Positions 7,308-14,309 of a stretch of DNA of 26,188 nucleotides are shown here, piece after piece. Position numbers and translations under genes: made by a program. Position 1 is the first letter of the stretch; every line of letters begins with the position of its first letter. This DNA is from Arenibacter sp965652575 (GTDB taxonomy: Bacteria; Bacteroidota; Bacteroidia; Flavobacteriales; Flavobacteriaceae): NCBI GenBank assembly GCA_965652575.1, contig CBFGWQ010000031.1:1-26188 (forward strand), given 5' to 3'. Under the pieces are notes generated by a model, which had not been told where the DNA came from, did not search any database, and worked only from the letters and a program-made list of their open reading frames with translations.

Positions 7308-8039
7308 ATGAATTTAAACCGTAAACAACTTTCTTTCTTGATTACCTTCTTTTCCATGGCCTTGGTGGTGCTGGGTCTATACAATATCCACTTGGGACGG
7401 GAAGAAAAGGAGGATTATGATATTGAATTGAGCTTGTTGGAAGAGGAGGATCTGGAAAAGCAAATTGAGGAAGAATTAAAGGAGATGGAGGAAATGGCCA
7501 AATCCGATCCCGTTAAAAGCCATATGGCCTATAACGAGGCCAACAAACCAAGTTTTGGCAATCCCGAGCCCCTTAAAACATTAGAGGAAATATTGGAAGA
7601 ACAAGAACTATCCTCCGATAGTGACGATCCTACGGACTTTCTTAGCTCGGACTCCGAATACGCCGCTAGGGTAAAGGAATTGGCAAAAAGAAGAAGGGAA
7701 AAACAAGAAATCTTAGGAGAAAAGGAAGCTAGTAAAGAAACCATGACCAACAATTTGGCCAAGAGACGGACTTCTGTTTCCTACTCTTTGGTAGACAGGA
7801 GGCACACCAACCTTCCCATACCCATTTACACCTGTATAGAAGGCGGTAAAGTAGTCATTAATATTAAGGTAGACCCATTGGGAAAGGTCACACAGGCCGA
7901 AGTAAATAAGAAAAGCTCCAGTACCCTCAATGGATGCCTAGTGGACAACGCCATTGAATATGCCTTAAAATCCAAATTCAATGCCGGAGAAAAGACGGAA
8001 CAAATGGGTACCATCACCTATCTATTTCAAGAAAAGTAA
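7308..8039 (+). CDS. TonB-like C-terminal domain protein (energy transducer type)
   Basis: 243 residues from the ATG at 7308; an upstream in-frame TTG at 7284 would add eight, but it overlaps a -7 promoter element. A single N-terminal membrane helix (LSFLITFFSMALVVLGLYNI) is followed by a long acidic, Glu-rich region likely to be coiled or extended (LLEEEDLEKQIEEELKEMEE) and a basic stretch (AKRRREKQE). The C-terminal ~85 residues (LPIPIYTCIEGGKVVINIKV, then DPLGKVTQAEVNKKSSSTLNGC) resemble the TonB C-terminal fold that contacts outer-membrane receptors. The usual proline-rich spacer is absent and replaced by the acidic stretch. The partner is unknown. It is convergent with the thioredoxin-like gene, overlapping it by 18 bp. 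Confidence 0.7.
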   Translation: MNLNRKQLSFLITFFSMALVVLGLYNIHLGREEKEDYDIELSLLEEEDLEKQIEEELKEMEEMAKSDPVKSHMAYNEANKPSFGNPEPLKTLEEILEEQELSSDSDDPTDFLSSDSEYAARVKELAKRRREKQEILGEKEASKETMTNNLAKRRTSVSYSLVDRRHTNLPIPIYTCIEGGKVVINIKVDPLGKVTQAEVNKKSSSTLNGCLVDNAIEYALKSKFNAGEKTEQMGTITYLFQEK

Positions 8040-8645
8040 GGATAAAAGATCCTTCACCGTATTTTGCCCCTTATCCTTATTGTACCAAAGCTGTAGATCC
8101 TGTTTAAATTCTGCCGTCAACTTTCCGTATTTATTTTTATAGTCTTGTACCATTTTGGCTGCAATAGTGGGTCGGGAACCCCACTCCCCAATAACCTCGC
8201 CCGTTGTACCATCAATGGAAATCAGTTTTGGAATGGCCATGGCACCATGGGACATAAATTGCTCCATTAGCTCCATATTCCGATCACGCAACACCAGTCT
8301 TAAGGAAATATTCGCATTTAATTCCGCTATCTTGTTCATTACAGGTAGCGTTTGGGCAGCATCGCCACACCAACTTTCCGTAAGCACCAACCAGATGGTT
8401 TTCTTATCTATCCCTTTAATTTTGGCTTGGGAATCGACATCGATTTTAATGGTCTTGTCCAAACGTTTCATTCGTTGGTCGTTCAGACGCGTGTATTCAC
8501 TCAGTTCCTGACTTTCAATTGATCCGGTGGACCTGCCCTCTAAAGCCAAATTGGAAACCAATACCCTGTATTCCATATAATCCATAGACGACTTTAAACC
8601 ATCCCTAATCAACTCTAGCCTGGATTTCCATACTGTTTGTTCCAT
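8022..8645 (-). CDS. Thioredoxin-like protein with single-cysteine WCGDA motif
   Basis: 207 residues, cytoplasmic (no signal peptide). The core IWLVLTESWCGDAAQTLPVM (residues 84-103) matches the thioredoxin-family active-site loop, but the second Cys of CxxC is Ala, leaving one Cys (C93). The cis-Pro loop AIPKLISID is present. This matches the Thioredoxin_9-like 'WCGDA' proteins of Bacteroidota. A disulfide reductase role is unlikely without the second Cys; a peroxiredoxin-like, glutaredoxin-like or binding role is possible. About 80 residues precede the fold. Its 3' end overlaps the convergent TonB-like gene by 18 bp. Confidence 0.82.
   Translation of the reverse strand: MEQTVWKSRLELIRDGLKSSMDYMEYRVLVSNLALEGRSTGSIESQELSEYTRLNDQRMKRLDKTIKIDVDSQAKIKGIDKKTIWLVLTESWCGDAAQTLPVMNKIAELNANISLRLVLRDRNMELMEQFMSHGAMAIPKLISIDGTTGEVIGEWGSRPTIAAKMVQDYKNKYGKLTAEFKQDLQLWYNKDKGQNTVKDLLSLLFLK
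8038..8054. terminator. Possible terminator at the convergent gene ends
   Basis: Inverted repeat AAGGAT (8038-8043), 5-nt loop, ATCCTT (8049-8054). Read on the minus strand it is followed by ACTTTTCTT. It lies at the overlapping 3' ends of the two convergent genes. The stem is short and the T run is imperfect. Confidence 0.3.
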
Positions 8646-8667
8646 AAAATATCAGTCCTAAATACTC

Positions 8668-8675
8668 CAAAATTA
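8668..8675 (-). promoter_or_regulatory. -7 promoter element of the thioredoxin-like gene
   Basis: The minus strand reads TAATTTTG, an exact TAnnTTTG match, 22 nt upstream of the ATG at 8645. No clear -33 element at the usual distance. Confidence 0.4.
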
Positions 8676-8764
8676 ACCCTTATCCGGATTACCATTGGTA
8701 ACAACGGTTACATTGGTAGTATTCCCAGAACAATACTTACAGATCTATTAAGTGATGGAAAATA

Positions 8765-9700
8765 TTAGTGGTTCAAGGCCCGTTTTTTGATCATCCCCCC
8801 TTTGGTGTCATTTATACTATTCATTACCACAAAGGCATTAGGGTCTATCTTTTCCAGTTCCGTGTTCAATTTACTGATCTCCAGTCTGGTAATTACCGCA
8901 TAAATAATATCATACTCGTTATGGTTGCCACTTTTTCCATACCCGCCATGACCCTTGTAAATGGTAAGGCCCCTTCCCAGTTTTTCCGTAATCATAAGCC
9001 TAATCTCCTCACTACGGGCAGATATAATGGTAACCCCAGTGTACTCCTCTATCCCATCCACCACAAAATCCAAAGTTTTGGAGGCCGACAAATAGGTCAA
9101 CATGGAATAAAGCGCCGTTTCCAAAGAAAGAAAATAAGCCGCCGCCAAGAATATTATAATGTTTATCACAATAATATTATCCCCTATTTTGGTCCTTATT
9201 TTTCTACTCAAATAAATGGCAAGTACCTCAGTGCCATCCAAGACCCCCCCTCCCCTAATGGAAAGGCCAATTCCGGCACCCAGAAAAAAACCTCCAAAAA
9301 CCGCTACCAAGAGTTTGTCCTCGGTCACTTCCGGAAAGTGTACCGTGGCCAAAACAATGGCAAGGCCAATAATGGCCAAAGAAGCCTTGATGGCAAATTG
9401 TCTGCCTATCACTTTATAACCAAGAAATATAAATGGAATATTAACAAGAATAATCAATATATATAAGGGCATGGACGAGATTTCAGAGATCAAAAGTGAA
9501 ATTCCCGTAGCCCCACCATCAATAAAACTATTGGGCAATAAAAAACTCTCCAAACCGAAAGCAGCCGAAAAAATCCCCGCTATAATAAATAGTGCATCGT
9601 GTATATCGGCAAAAATTCCAACCCTAAATCTCCGTGATTTTTTCCAATAGGAATAGAGGTTGGACCTAAAGTCATGACTCTTTTTCTTTTTATCGGGCAT
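8765..9700 (-). CDS. YitT family membrane protein (DUF161 + DUF2179)
   Basis: 311 residues. A basic cytoplasmic N-terminus is followed by five or six membrane helices (~33-230) with conserved family segments: FLLPNSFIDGGATGISLL (~54-72), GGFFLGAGIGLSIRGGGVLDG (~135-156, containing GGxxDG) and ALYSMLTYLSASKTLDFVVD. The C-terminal ~80 residues (GVTIISARSEEIRLMITEKL, then RGLTIYKGHGGYGKSG) form the cytoplasmic DUF2179 domain. The YitT family is widespread and its substrate is unproven, so no transport claim is made. It stands alone, with its own promoter upstream. Confidence 0.93.
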   Translation of the reverse strand: MPDKKKKSHDFRSNLYSYWKKSRRFRVGIFADIHDALFIIAGIFSAAFGLESFLLPNSFIDGGATGISLLISEISSMPLYILIILVNIPFIFLGYKVIGRQFAIKASLAIIGLAIVLATVHFPEVTEDKLLVAVFGGFFLGAGIGLSIRGGGVLDGTEVLAIYLSRKIRTKIGDNIIVINIIIFLAAAYFLSLETALYSMLTYLSASKTLDFVVDGIEEYTGVTIISARSEEIRLMITEKLGRGLTIYKGHGGYGKSGNHNEYDIIYAVITRLEISKLNTELEKIDPNAFVVMNSINDTKGGMIKKRALNH

Positions 9701-10197
9701 ATTTTATTATTAAAATTAAGTTTATCAGTAGTATGGACAAAAACAAAAGTGACTGCCAAAAAATAATTCCATACTTTTAAAAGAAAATAAACGGTACAAT
9801 TACGAAACCGTGAAATTAAAAAATCAAAATTGAATATTAGGAATCCCTTGGTCCATAAATGAAATTAATTTCGAATCCATTGGTTATCGCCAAAAGCATA
9901 TTGTCAATTACTATCTTTGCCCTGAATATATCACTTCCAATGAAATATCCGTTCCATATCCCATAGGCCTTTTGCCATTACATATTGGGCGGTCAAAGCA
10001 GGTAAACATGCTATTAAGAAAGTACAACAATGACACCCATATATTCGGACATAAAAAACACAACAATTGCCAAAAGCTTCAGGCTATATTAATGGCTTGG
10101 CCTAAGAATCCCGACAATTCCCAATGTACTATCATTAAGTAATGAATACAAACCTATAACGACCATTAAGATTATATTAATCCATTTAGAAGTCCAT
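9701..10197. other. 497-bp gene-free spacer upstream of the arsenosugar-type locus
   Basis: AT-rich DNA between two divergent genes. It holds the YitT promoter at its left end and an exact -7 match, TATCTTTG (9912-9919, plus strand), that could start a long leader (about 270 nt) for the arsenosugar-type genes. The longest open frame after that site's first ATG is nine codons. A minus-strand frame covering 10089-10196 reads as a hydrophobic stretch but has no start or context of its own. No tRNA, riboswitch or recognised repeat was found. Confidence 0.5.
9711..9741 (-). promoter_or_regulatory. Likely promoter of the YitT-family gene
   Basis: On the minus strand TTTG (9741-9738) is followed after 19 nt by TAATTTTA (9718-9711), which matches TAnnTTTG except in the last base. 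It ends 10 nt before the start codon at 9700. Confidence 0.45.
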
Positions 10198-10809
10198 ATG
10201 ACCCCTCCCAAAGATTTATTGATCATATTTACCCGGAACCCCGAACTTGGAAAGTGCAAAACCAGATTGGCAGCAGCTGTGGGTAACGGGATTGCCCTAA
10301 GCATATATCAATTTTTACTTGAACATACCAAAAGTATTACAAAGGGCCTATATGTTGGGAAATGGGTGTTCTATTCCGATGAAATTTGGGAAAATGATAT
10401 TTGGGAGCAAGCCATTTATGAAAAAAAAATACAATCGGGCAAGGATTTGGGAGAGCGTATGGCCAATGCCTTTATAGACGGATTTACTGCAGGTTATGAA
10501 AAAATTATTATTATTGGCAGTGATATGTACGATTTAAACGAAAACGATCTGTTGGAGGCTTTTAAAATATTGGATCAACATGATTATGTAATAGGTCCGG
10601 CCATTGATGGCGGCTATTATTTACTAGGGATGAAATGTTTAAACCCCGTTCTTTTTGAAAATAAATCCTGGGGTACGGATACCGTACTCAAGGCAACATT
10701 GGAGGATTTGAAAGGGAAAAACTACGGCGTGTTGGCTCCTAAAAATGATATTGACCATTTTGAAGACATCAAGGATATTGAAATATTCCGAACCTTTTTA
10801 AAAAATTGA
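10198..10809 (+). CDS. DUF2064/TIGR04282 family glycosyltransferase, arsenosugar-associated
   Basis: 203 residues with a GT-A-like nucleotide-sugar fold. The N-terminus LLIIFTRNPELGKCKTRLA (residues 7-25) is the family's nucleotide-binding loop; IIIIGSDMYDLNENDLLEAF (103-122) carries the Asp of a DxD-like site, and DYVIGPAIDGGYYLLGMK (129-146) is the most conserved stretch. NCBI families name this group 'TIGR04282 family arsenosugar biosynthesis glycosyltransferase' because it accompanies ArsM and ArsS. Here it is the first gene of the locus, 6 nt before the nucleoside phosphorylase. The sugar donor and acceptor are unproven. The assignment to arsenosugars rests on family name and neighbours. 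Confidence 0.88.
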   Translation: MTPPKDLLIIFTRNPELGKCKTRLAAAVGNGIALSIYQFLLEHTKSITKGLYVGKWVFYSDEIWENDIWEQAIYEKKIQSGKDLGERMANAFIDGFTAGYEKIIIIGSDMYDLNENDLLEAFKILDQHDYVIGPAIDGGYYLLGMKCLNPVLFENKSWGTDTVLKATLEDLKGKNYGVLAPKNDIDHFEDIKDIEIFRTFLKN

Positions 10810-10815
10810 AATTTT

Positions 10816-11631
10816 ATGACGGCTAAATTACTTAAGGAATCTACTGATTATTTGATAACAAAAGGCTTTGAAGCCCCTGAAATTGGTATTGTACTAGGGA
10901 CAGGTTTGGGCAAATTGGCAGATGAAATTGAAAACCCCATAGAAGCGCACTACAACCATATTCCCTATTTTCCCTTGGCTACCGTAGAATTCCATTCGGG
11001 CAAATTGATCTATGGAATCCTGGAAGGCAAAAAAGTGGTAGTAATGCAGGGCAGGTTCCACTTTTATGAAGGCTACGATCTTTTGGACGTTACCTACCCT
11101 ATTCGGGTAATGCAAAATCTGGGAATAAAAAAACTGTTTATCTCCAATGCTGCCGGGGCCATCAATCCCCATTATAGGAAAGGCGACCTTATGCTTATAG
11201 AAGACCATATCAACCTTCAGGGCGGGTCTCCTTTGGCCTTTAAAAACGTAAGCCAATTTGGGGATCGATTTACGGATATGAGCGAGCCATATGACCTTCC
11301 TATGCGCCAAAGTTTGGAAAAAATAGCCAAAAAGGAAAATATAAGTCTTCAGAAGGGAGTCTACGCCTCCGTTGTAGGACCCCAACTGGAAACAAAGGCC
11401 GAATACCGTATGTTAAAAATTATTGGAGCCGATGCCGTAGGAATGAGTACCGTGCCAGAGGTAATAGTTGCCAATCACCTGAAATTACCGGTAGTGGCGG
11501 TATCCGTGCTAACGGACGAATGCGACCCGGACAATCTAAAACCCGTCAACATTGCCGAAATAATTGCCATTGCAGGGACAACGGAACCCAAAATGATAAA
11601 ATTATTTAGGGAATTAATAAAAGAGATGTGA
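10816..11631 (+). CDS. Purine-nucleoside phosphorylase (trimeric type), in the arsenosugar-type locus
   Basis: 271 residues. It cleaves a purine nucleoside with phosphate to free base and (deoxy)ribose-1-phosphate. Family motifs are IGIVLGTGLGKLADEIE (23-39, phosphate loop), VEFHSGKLIYG (57-67), MQGRFHFYEGYD (77-88), ISNAAGAIN (109-117) and VVGPQLETKAEYRMLKIIGA (186-205, containing E192, equivalent to human E201), with MSTVPEVIVANH following. In VSVLTDECDPDN the Asp (D234) aligns with human Asn243, the residue that reads the 6-position of the base; Asp there favours adenine. By eye, NIAEII aligns with human NHEEVL, putting Ile at His257, which binds the 5'-OH. Both would suit a 5'-modified adenosine. 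It could still be a general salvage enzyme. Confidence 0.93.
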   Translation: MTAKLLKESTDYLITKGFEAPEIGIVLGTGLGKLADEIENPIEAHYNHIPYFPLATVEFHSGKLIYGILEGKKVVVMQGRFHFYEGYDLLDVTYPIRVMQNLGIKKLFISNAAGAINPHYRKGDLMLIEDHINLQGGSPLAFKNVSQFGDRFTDMSEPYDLPMRQSLEKIAKKENISLQKGVYASVVGPQLETKAEYRMLKIIGADAVGMSTVPEVIVANHLKLPVVAVSVLTDECDPDNLKPVNIAEIIAIAGTTEPKMIKLFRELIKEM

Positions 11632-11639
11632 TTTTCAGC

Positions 11640-11668
11640 AGATAGTGAACAATTAGCAGTAGCCAAAA
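11640..11668. repeat. Short intergenic direct repeat, copy 1
   Basis: Shares the core AGTGAACAATTA (11644-11655), then xCAGTxGxCAAAA, with the copy at 11750-11778. Repeats of the 'CAGTGAACAGTTAACAGTGGACA' kind are frequent between Bacteroidota genes; no function is known. Confidence 0.6.
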
Positions 11669-11749
11669 GCTAGAAAAAAGAGGAGGGAAACAAGAAACTT
11701 TAAACCTCAACATTTGTACAAAAAAACAGAGATTAAGCGAAATCGTAGT

Positions 11750-11778
11750 GGGCAGTGAACAATTAACAGTGGACAAAA
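11750..11778. repeat. Short intergenic direct repeat, copy 2
   Basis: Core AGTGAACAATTA at 11754-11765, offset 110 bp from copy 1 in the same orientation, in the 190-bp gap before the ArsM-type gene. Confidence 0.6.
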
Positions 11779-11821
11779 TAATATTTCTTAAAATCGATAA
11801 TAAACTTTAAATCATAAATTC

Positions 11822-12787
11822 ATGGGATATCTACAGGCTACAAACGAATTATATAAGAATGCGGCATTGACCCCGGATGTCGGTCTCTGCTGCAGCACGA
11901 ACCCTATTTGGCAATTCCCCGGTCTATCCATTCCAAAAATTATGCAGGAGATGAACTACGGATGTGGAAGTACGGTTTCTGCCCAGGATTTGGTAAACAA
12001 CCCCAAAGTATTATATGTAGGGGTCGGAGGGGGAATGGAATTATTACAGTTTTCCTATTTTTCCAGACAAAAGGGCGGAGTAACCGGAGTAGATGTCGTG
12101 GATGAGATGTTGGCCGCCTCCAAAGAAAACCTCAAAGTAGCGGAACGGGAAAACCCCTGGTTCAAGAGCGAGTTTGTAAACCTTGTGAAAGGGGATGCAC
12201 TACACCTGCCCATTGAAGACGAAAGCATAGATGTTGCCGCCCAAAACTGCTTGTTCAATATCTTTAGAACAGAAGACCTGAAAAAAGCGGTTGCCGAAAT
12301 GTATCGCGTATTAAAACCCCAGGGCAGATTGGTTATGAGCGACCCCATATGTGAACAGCCCATGAACGAGACCCTGCGTAACGATGACCGACTAAGGGCC
12401 CTGTGTTTAAGTGGAAGTATCCCATTAAAAGAATACGTAAAAGTATTGACCGATGCCGGTTTTGGAACCATTGAAATTAGAGCGCGAAAATCATACCGTG
12501 TACTCTCCCCCAACCACTATCCTACGGACGAACTGATCTTTATAGAATCTATTGAAATAGCGGCAATAAAAGACCCTATGCCCCAGGACGGTCCCTGCAT
12601 TTTTACGGGCAAAACAGCCATTTATTACGGTAATGAAGCATATTTTGATGACCATAACGGCCATGTCCTAATGCAAAACCAGCCTCTGGCGGTATGTGAC
12701 AAAACCGCAGCCGCCCTGGATAAAAGCAATGCCGAAATCCATATAAGCAACAGTACCTGGCATTATAATGGTGGGGGCTGCTGTTGA
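11822..12787 (+). CDS. arsM: Arsenite S-adenosylmethionine methyltransferase, arsenosugar-pathway type
   Basis: 321 residues. ArsM enzymes transfer methyl groups from SAM to As(III) held by cysteine thiolates. The Rossmann core begins VLYVGVGGGMELLQ (63-76, SAM motif I in the GxGxG position), then VTGVDVVDEML (motif II), DESIDVAAQNCLFNIF (133-148, with the N-C-x-x-N pattern typical of ArsM) and AEMYRVLKPQGRLVMSD. Candidate As ligands by position are C48 (NYGCGST) and C195 (RALCLSGSI); C23-C24 and C259 (DGPCIFTGKTAIYYG) may complete a site. The C-terminal ~70 residues end in GGGCC, an extension seen in arsenosugar-associated ArsM proteins. It stands 190 bp after the phosphorylase, so it may have its own promoter. 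Confident at family level. Confidence 0.9.
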   Translation: MGYLQATNELYKNAALTPDVGLCCSTNPIWQFPGLSIPKIMQEMNYGCGSTVSAQDLVNNPKVLYVGVGGGMELLQFSYFSRQKGGVTGVDVVDEMLAASKENLKVAERENPWFKSEFVNLVKGDALHLPIEDESIDVAAQNCLFNIFRTEDLKKAVAEMYRVLKPQGRLVMSDPICEQPMNETLRNDDRLRALCLSGSIPLKEYVKVLTDAGFGTIEIRARKSYRVLSPNHYPTDELIFIESIEIAAIKDPMPQDGPCIFTGKTAIYYGNEAYFDDHNGHVLMQNQPLAVCDKTAAALDKSNAEIHISNSTWHYNGGGCC

Positions 12788-12848
12788 TCAATGTCCCGAT
12801 GTAAGGTTTAAGGGGCCGGACACACTAATTATAGAAAAATAATATACC

Positions 12849-13604
12849 ATGCGCCTTTTATTACCGTTAATACCGATTCTCTTTTTAACTCTAGGCGTCC
12901 ATGGTCTTACCCATTTACCGGAATATATCGAGAATTGCAGTCCCGAAATGGATCAGCAATTAGATCATTCCAAATGGGATGTTTTGCTCAAAAAGCATGT
13001 AGACGATAAAGGAAATGTGGACTACAAAAGCTTTACCGAGGATATCAAATCACTACGGAATTATTTGGAATATTTGGCAAAAAACCCTCCAAAGGACAAG
13101 TGGCCCAAAGCCGAAAAACTGGCTTATTACATCAACCTTTACAATGCCGCTACGGTAAACCTAATTTTGGACAATTATCCTACCAAAAGTATTAAGGACA
13201 TTAAAAACCCATGGGGGAAAGAAATTGTACAAATGGGCGGTAAAAAGATTTCCTTGGGGGATCTGGAACACAAAATTCTGCGCAGAATGGAGGAACCCCG
13301 AATTCATTTTGCCATTAATTGCGCCTCTTATTCCTGTCCCAAATTATGGAACACCGCCTTTACCGCTTCCAATCTTGAAGAACTGTTGGAACAAACGGCC
13401 ATATACTTTATCAATGACCCAAAAAAAAATGTGCTGACCAAGGAAAAAGCCAATCTATCCGAAATTTTTAACTGGTACAAAATGGATTTCACCCAAAATG
13501 GTTCCCTGATAGATTACCTTAACCAATATACCAATGTAAAATTGACTTCCAATACCAAAATAAGTTATTTGAAATATAATTGGGAACTAAATGACATTGA
13601 GTAA
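12849..13604 (+). CDS. DUF547 domain protein, secreted or periplasmic, arsenosugar-associated
   Basis: 251 residues with an N-terminal signal peptide (MRLLLPLIPILFLTLGVHGL). The DUF547 domain spans ~40-230: DYKSF, LAYYINLYNAATVNLIL (91-107) and RIHFAINCASYSCPKL (151-166, with the conserved His153 and C158/C163). DUF547 proteins resemble transglutaminase-like/papain-fold proteins but their activity is unproven. Its stop overlaps the start of the next glycosyltransferase by 14 nt, so the two are translated from one message. DUF547 genes recur beside TIGR04283 glycosyltransferases in flavobacteria; the role in arsenical chemistry is unknown. Confidence 0.85.
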   Translation: MRLLLPLIPILFLTLGVHGLTHLPEYIENCSPEMDQQLDHSKWDVLLKKHVDDKGNVDYKSFTEDIKSLRNYLEYLAKNPPKDKWPKAEKLAYYINLYNAATVNLILDNYPTKSIKDIKNPWGKEIVQMGGKKISLGDLEHKILRRMEEPRIHFAINCASYSCPKLWNTAFTASNLEELLEQTAIYFINDPKKNVLTKEKANLSEIFNWYKMDFTQNGSLIDYLNQYTNVKLTSNTKISYLKYNWELNDIE

Positions 13605-14298
13605 TTCCATTACCATTAGTATAATAATCCCGACCCTAAATGAAGCTGCCCATATCGGAAATTTGTTGCAGCATTTAAAAGAGAACGGCAGTCCCCAGAA
13701 TATCGAGGAGATAATTGTAGTGGATGGGGGCAGCACGGACAGCACTCCTGGGATAGCAAAAAATTGGGGAGCAAAGACCATAACTTCGGAAAAGGGGCGT
13801 GCCAAACAAATGAACAAGGGTGCGGAATTGGCCCGTGGCCACGTCCTTTACTTTTTACATGCCGATACCTATCCACCAAAAGACTTTGACCTTTATATAC
13901 TAAATGCAATACACCACCATACAGCTTCCGGCTGCTTCAGGATGAAGTTCAATACCTCTAAACGGTTTTTGCGATTCTTTGCCTGGTTCAGCAGAATAAA
14001 CAACCGTCTATGCAGGGGCGGTGACCAATCTTTATTTGTGTGCAAGGACCTATTTCTAAAGAGTGGCGGCTTTAACGAAAAATATATTATCTGCGAGGAT
14101 ATGGAATTTATTGGCCGCCTTTACAAAATATCCAAATTCACGGTATTGCCCCAATATGTAATAACTTCTGCCAGAAAATATGACCAGATCGGGACCCTTA
14201 AATTGCAATACCATTTTGGGATGATCCACCTAAAGAATGTATTGGGCGCTGGCCCGGAACAATTGTACTATTATTACAAGAAAAATATCACTTCTTAA
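13591..14298 (+). CDS. TIGR04283 family GT2 glycosyltransferase, arsenosugar-associated
   Basis: 235 residues, family 2 glycosyltransferase. ISIIIPTLNEAAHIGNLLQH (9-28) and EIIVVDGGSTDSTPGIAKNW (40-59) form the nucleotide-sugar-binding half; FLHADTYPP (89-97) holds the metal-binding DxD-like HAD; CEDMEFIGRLYKI (~167-180) holds the ED catalytic-base motif. A hydrophobic tail (QYHFGMIHLKNVLGAGPEQL) may sit at the membrane. The NCBI family name links it to arsenosugar biosynthesis. It overlaps the DUF547 gene by 14 nt. It may add the aglycone-side group or process the arsenoribose; no substrate can be read from the sequence. Confidence 0.87.
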   Translation: MTLSNSITISIIIPTLNEAAHIGNLLQHLKENGSPQNIEEIIVVDGGSTDSTPGIAKNWGAKTITSEKGRAKQMNKGAELARGHVLYFLHADTYPPKDFDLYILNAIHHHTASGCFRMKFNTSKRFLRFFAWFSRINNRLCRGGDQSLFVCKDLFLKSGGFNEKYIICEDMEFIGRLYKISKFTVLPQYVITSARKYDQIGTLKLQYHFGMIHLKNVLGAGPEQLYYYYKKNITS

Positions 14299-14309
14299 AT
14301 AATGGGACA

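Noticed and set aside
8691..8720. Repeated CATTGGTA and GTAAC/GTTAC pairs upstream of the thioredoxin-like gene
   Set aside because: Short and imperfect; could arise by chance in a 119-bp spacer and no regulator can be tied to them.
10089..10304. Small hydrophobic minus-strand protein in the spacer before the TIGR04282 gene
   Set aside because: Its N-terminal third is antisense to the glycosyltransferase gene, no family is recognised, and there is no independent start. A decayed gene remnant cannot be excluded but is not supported.
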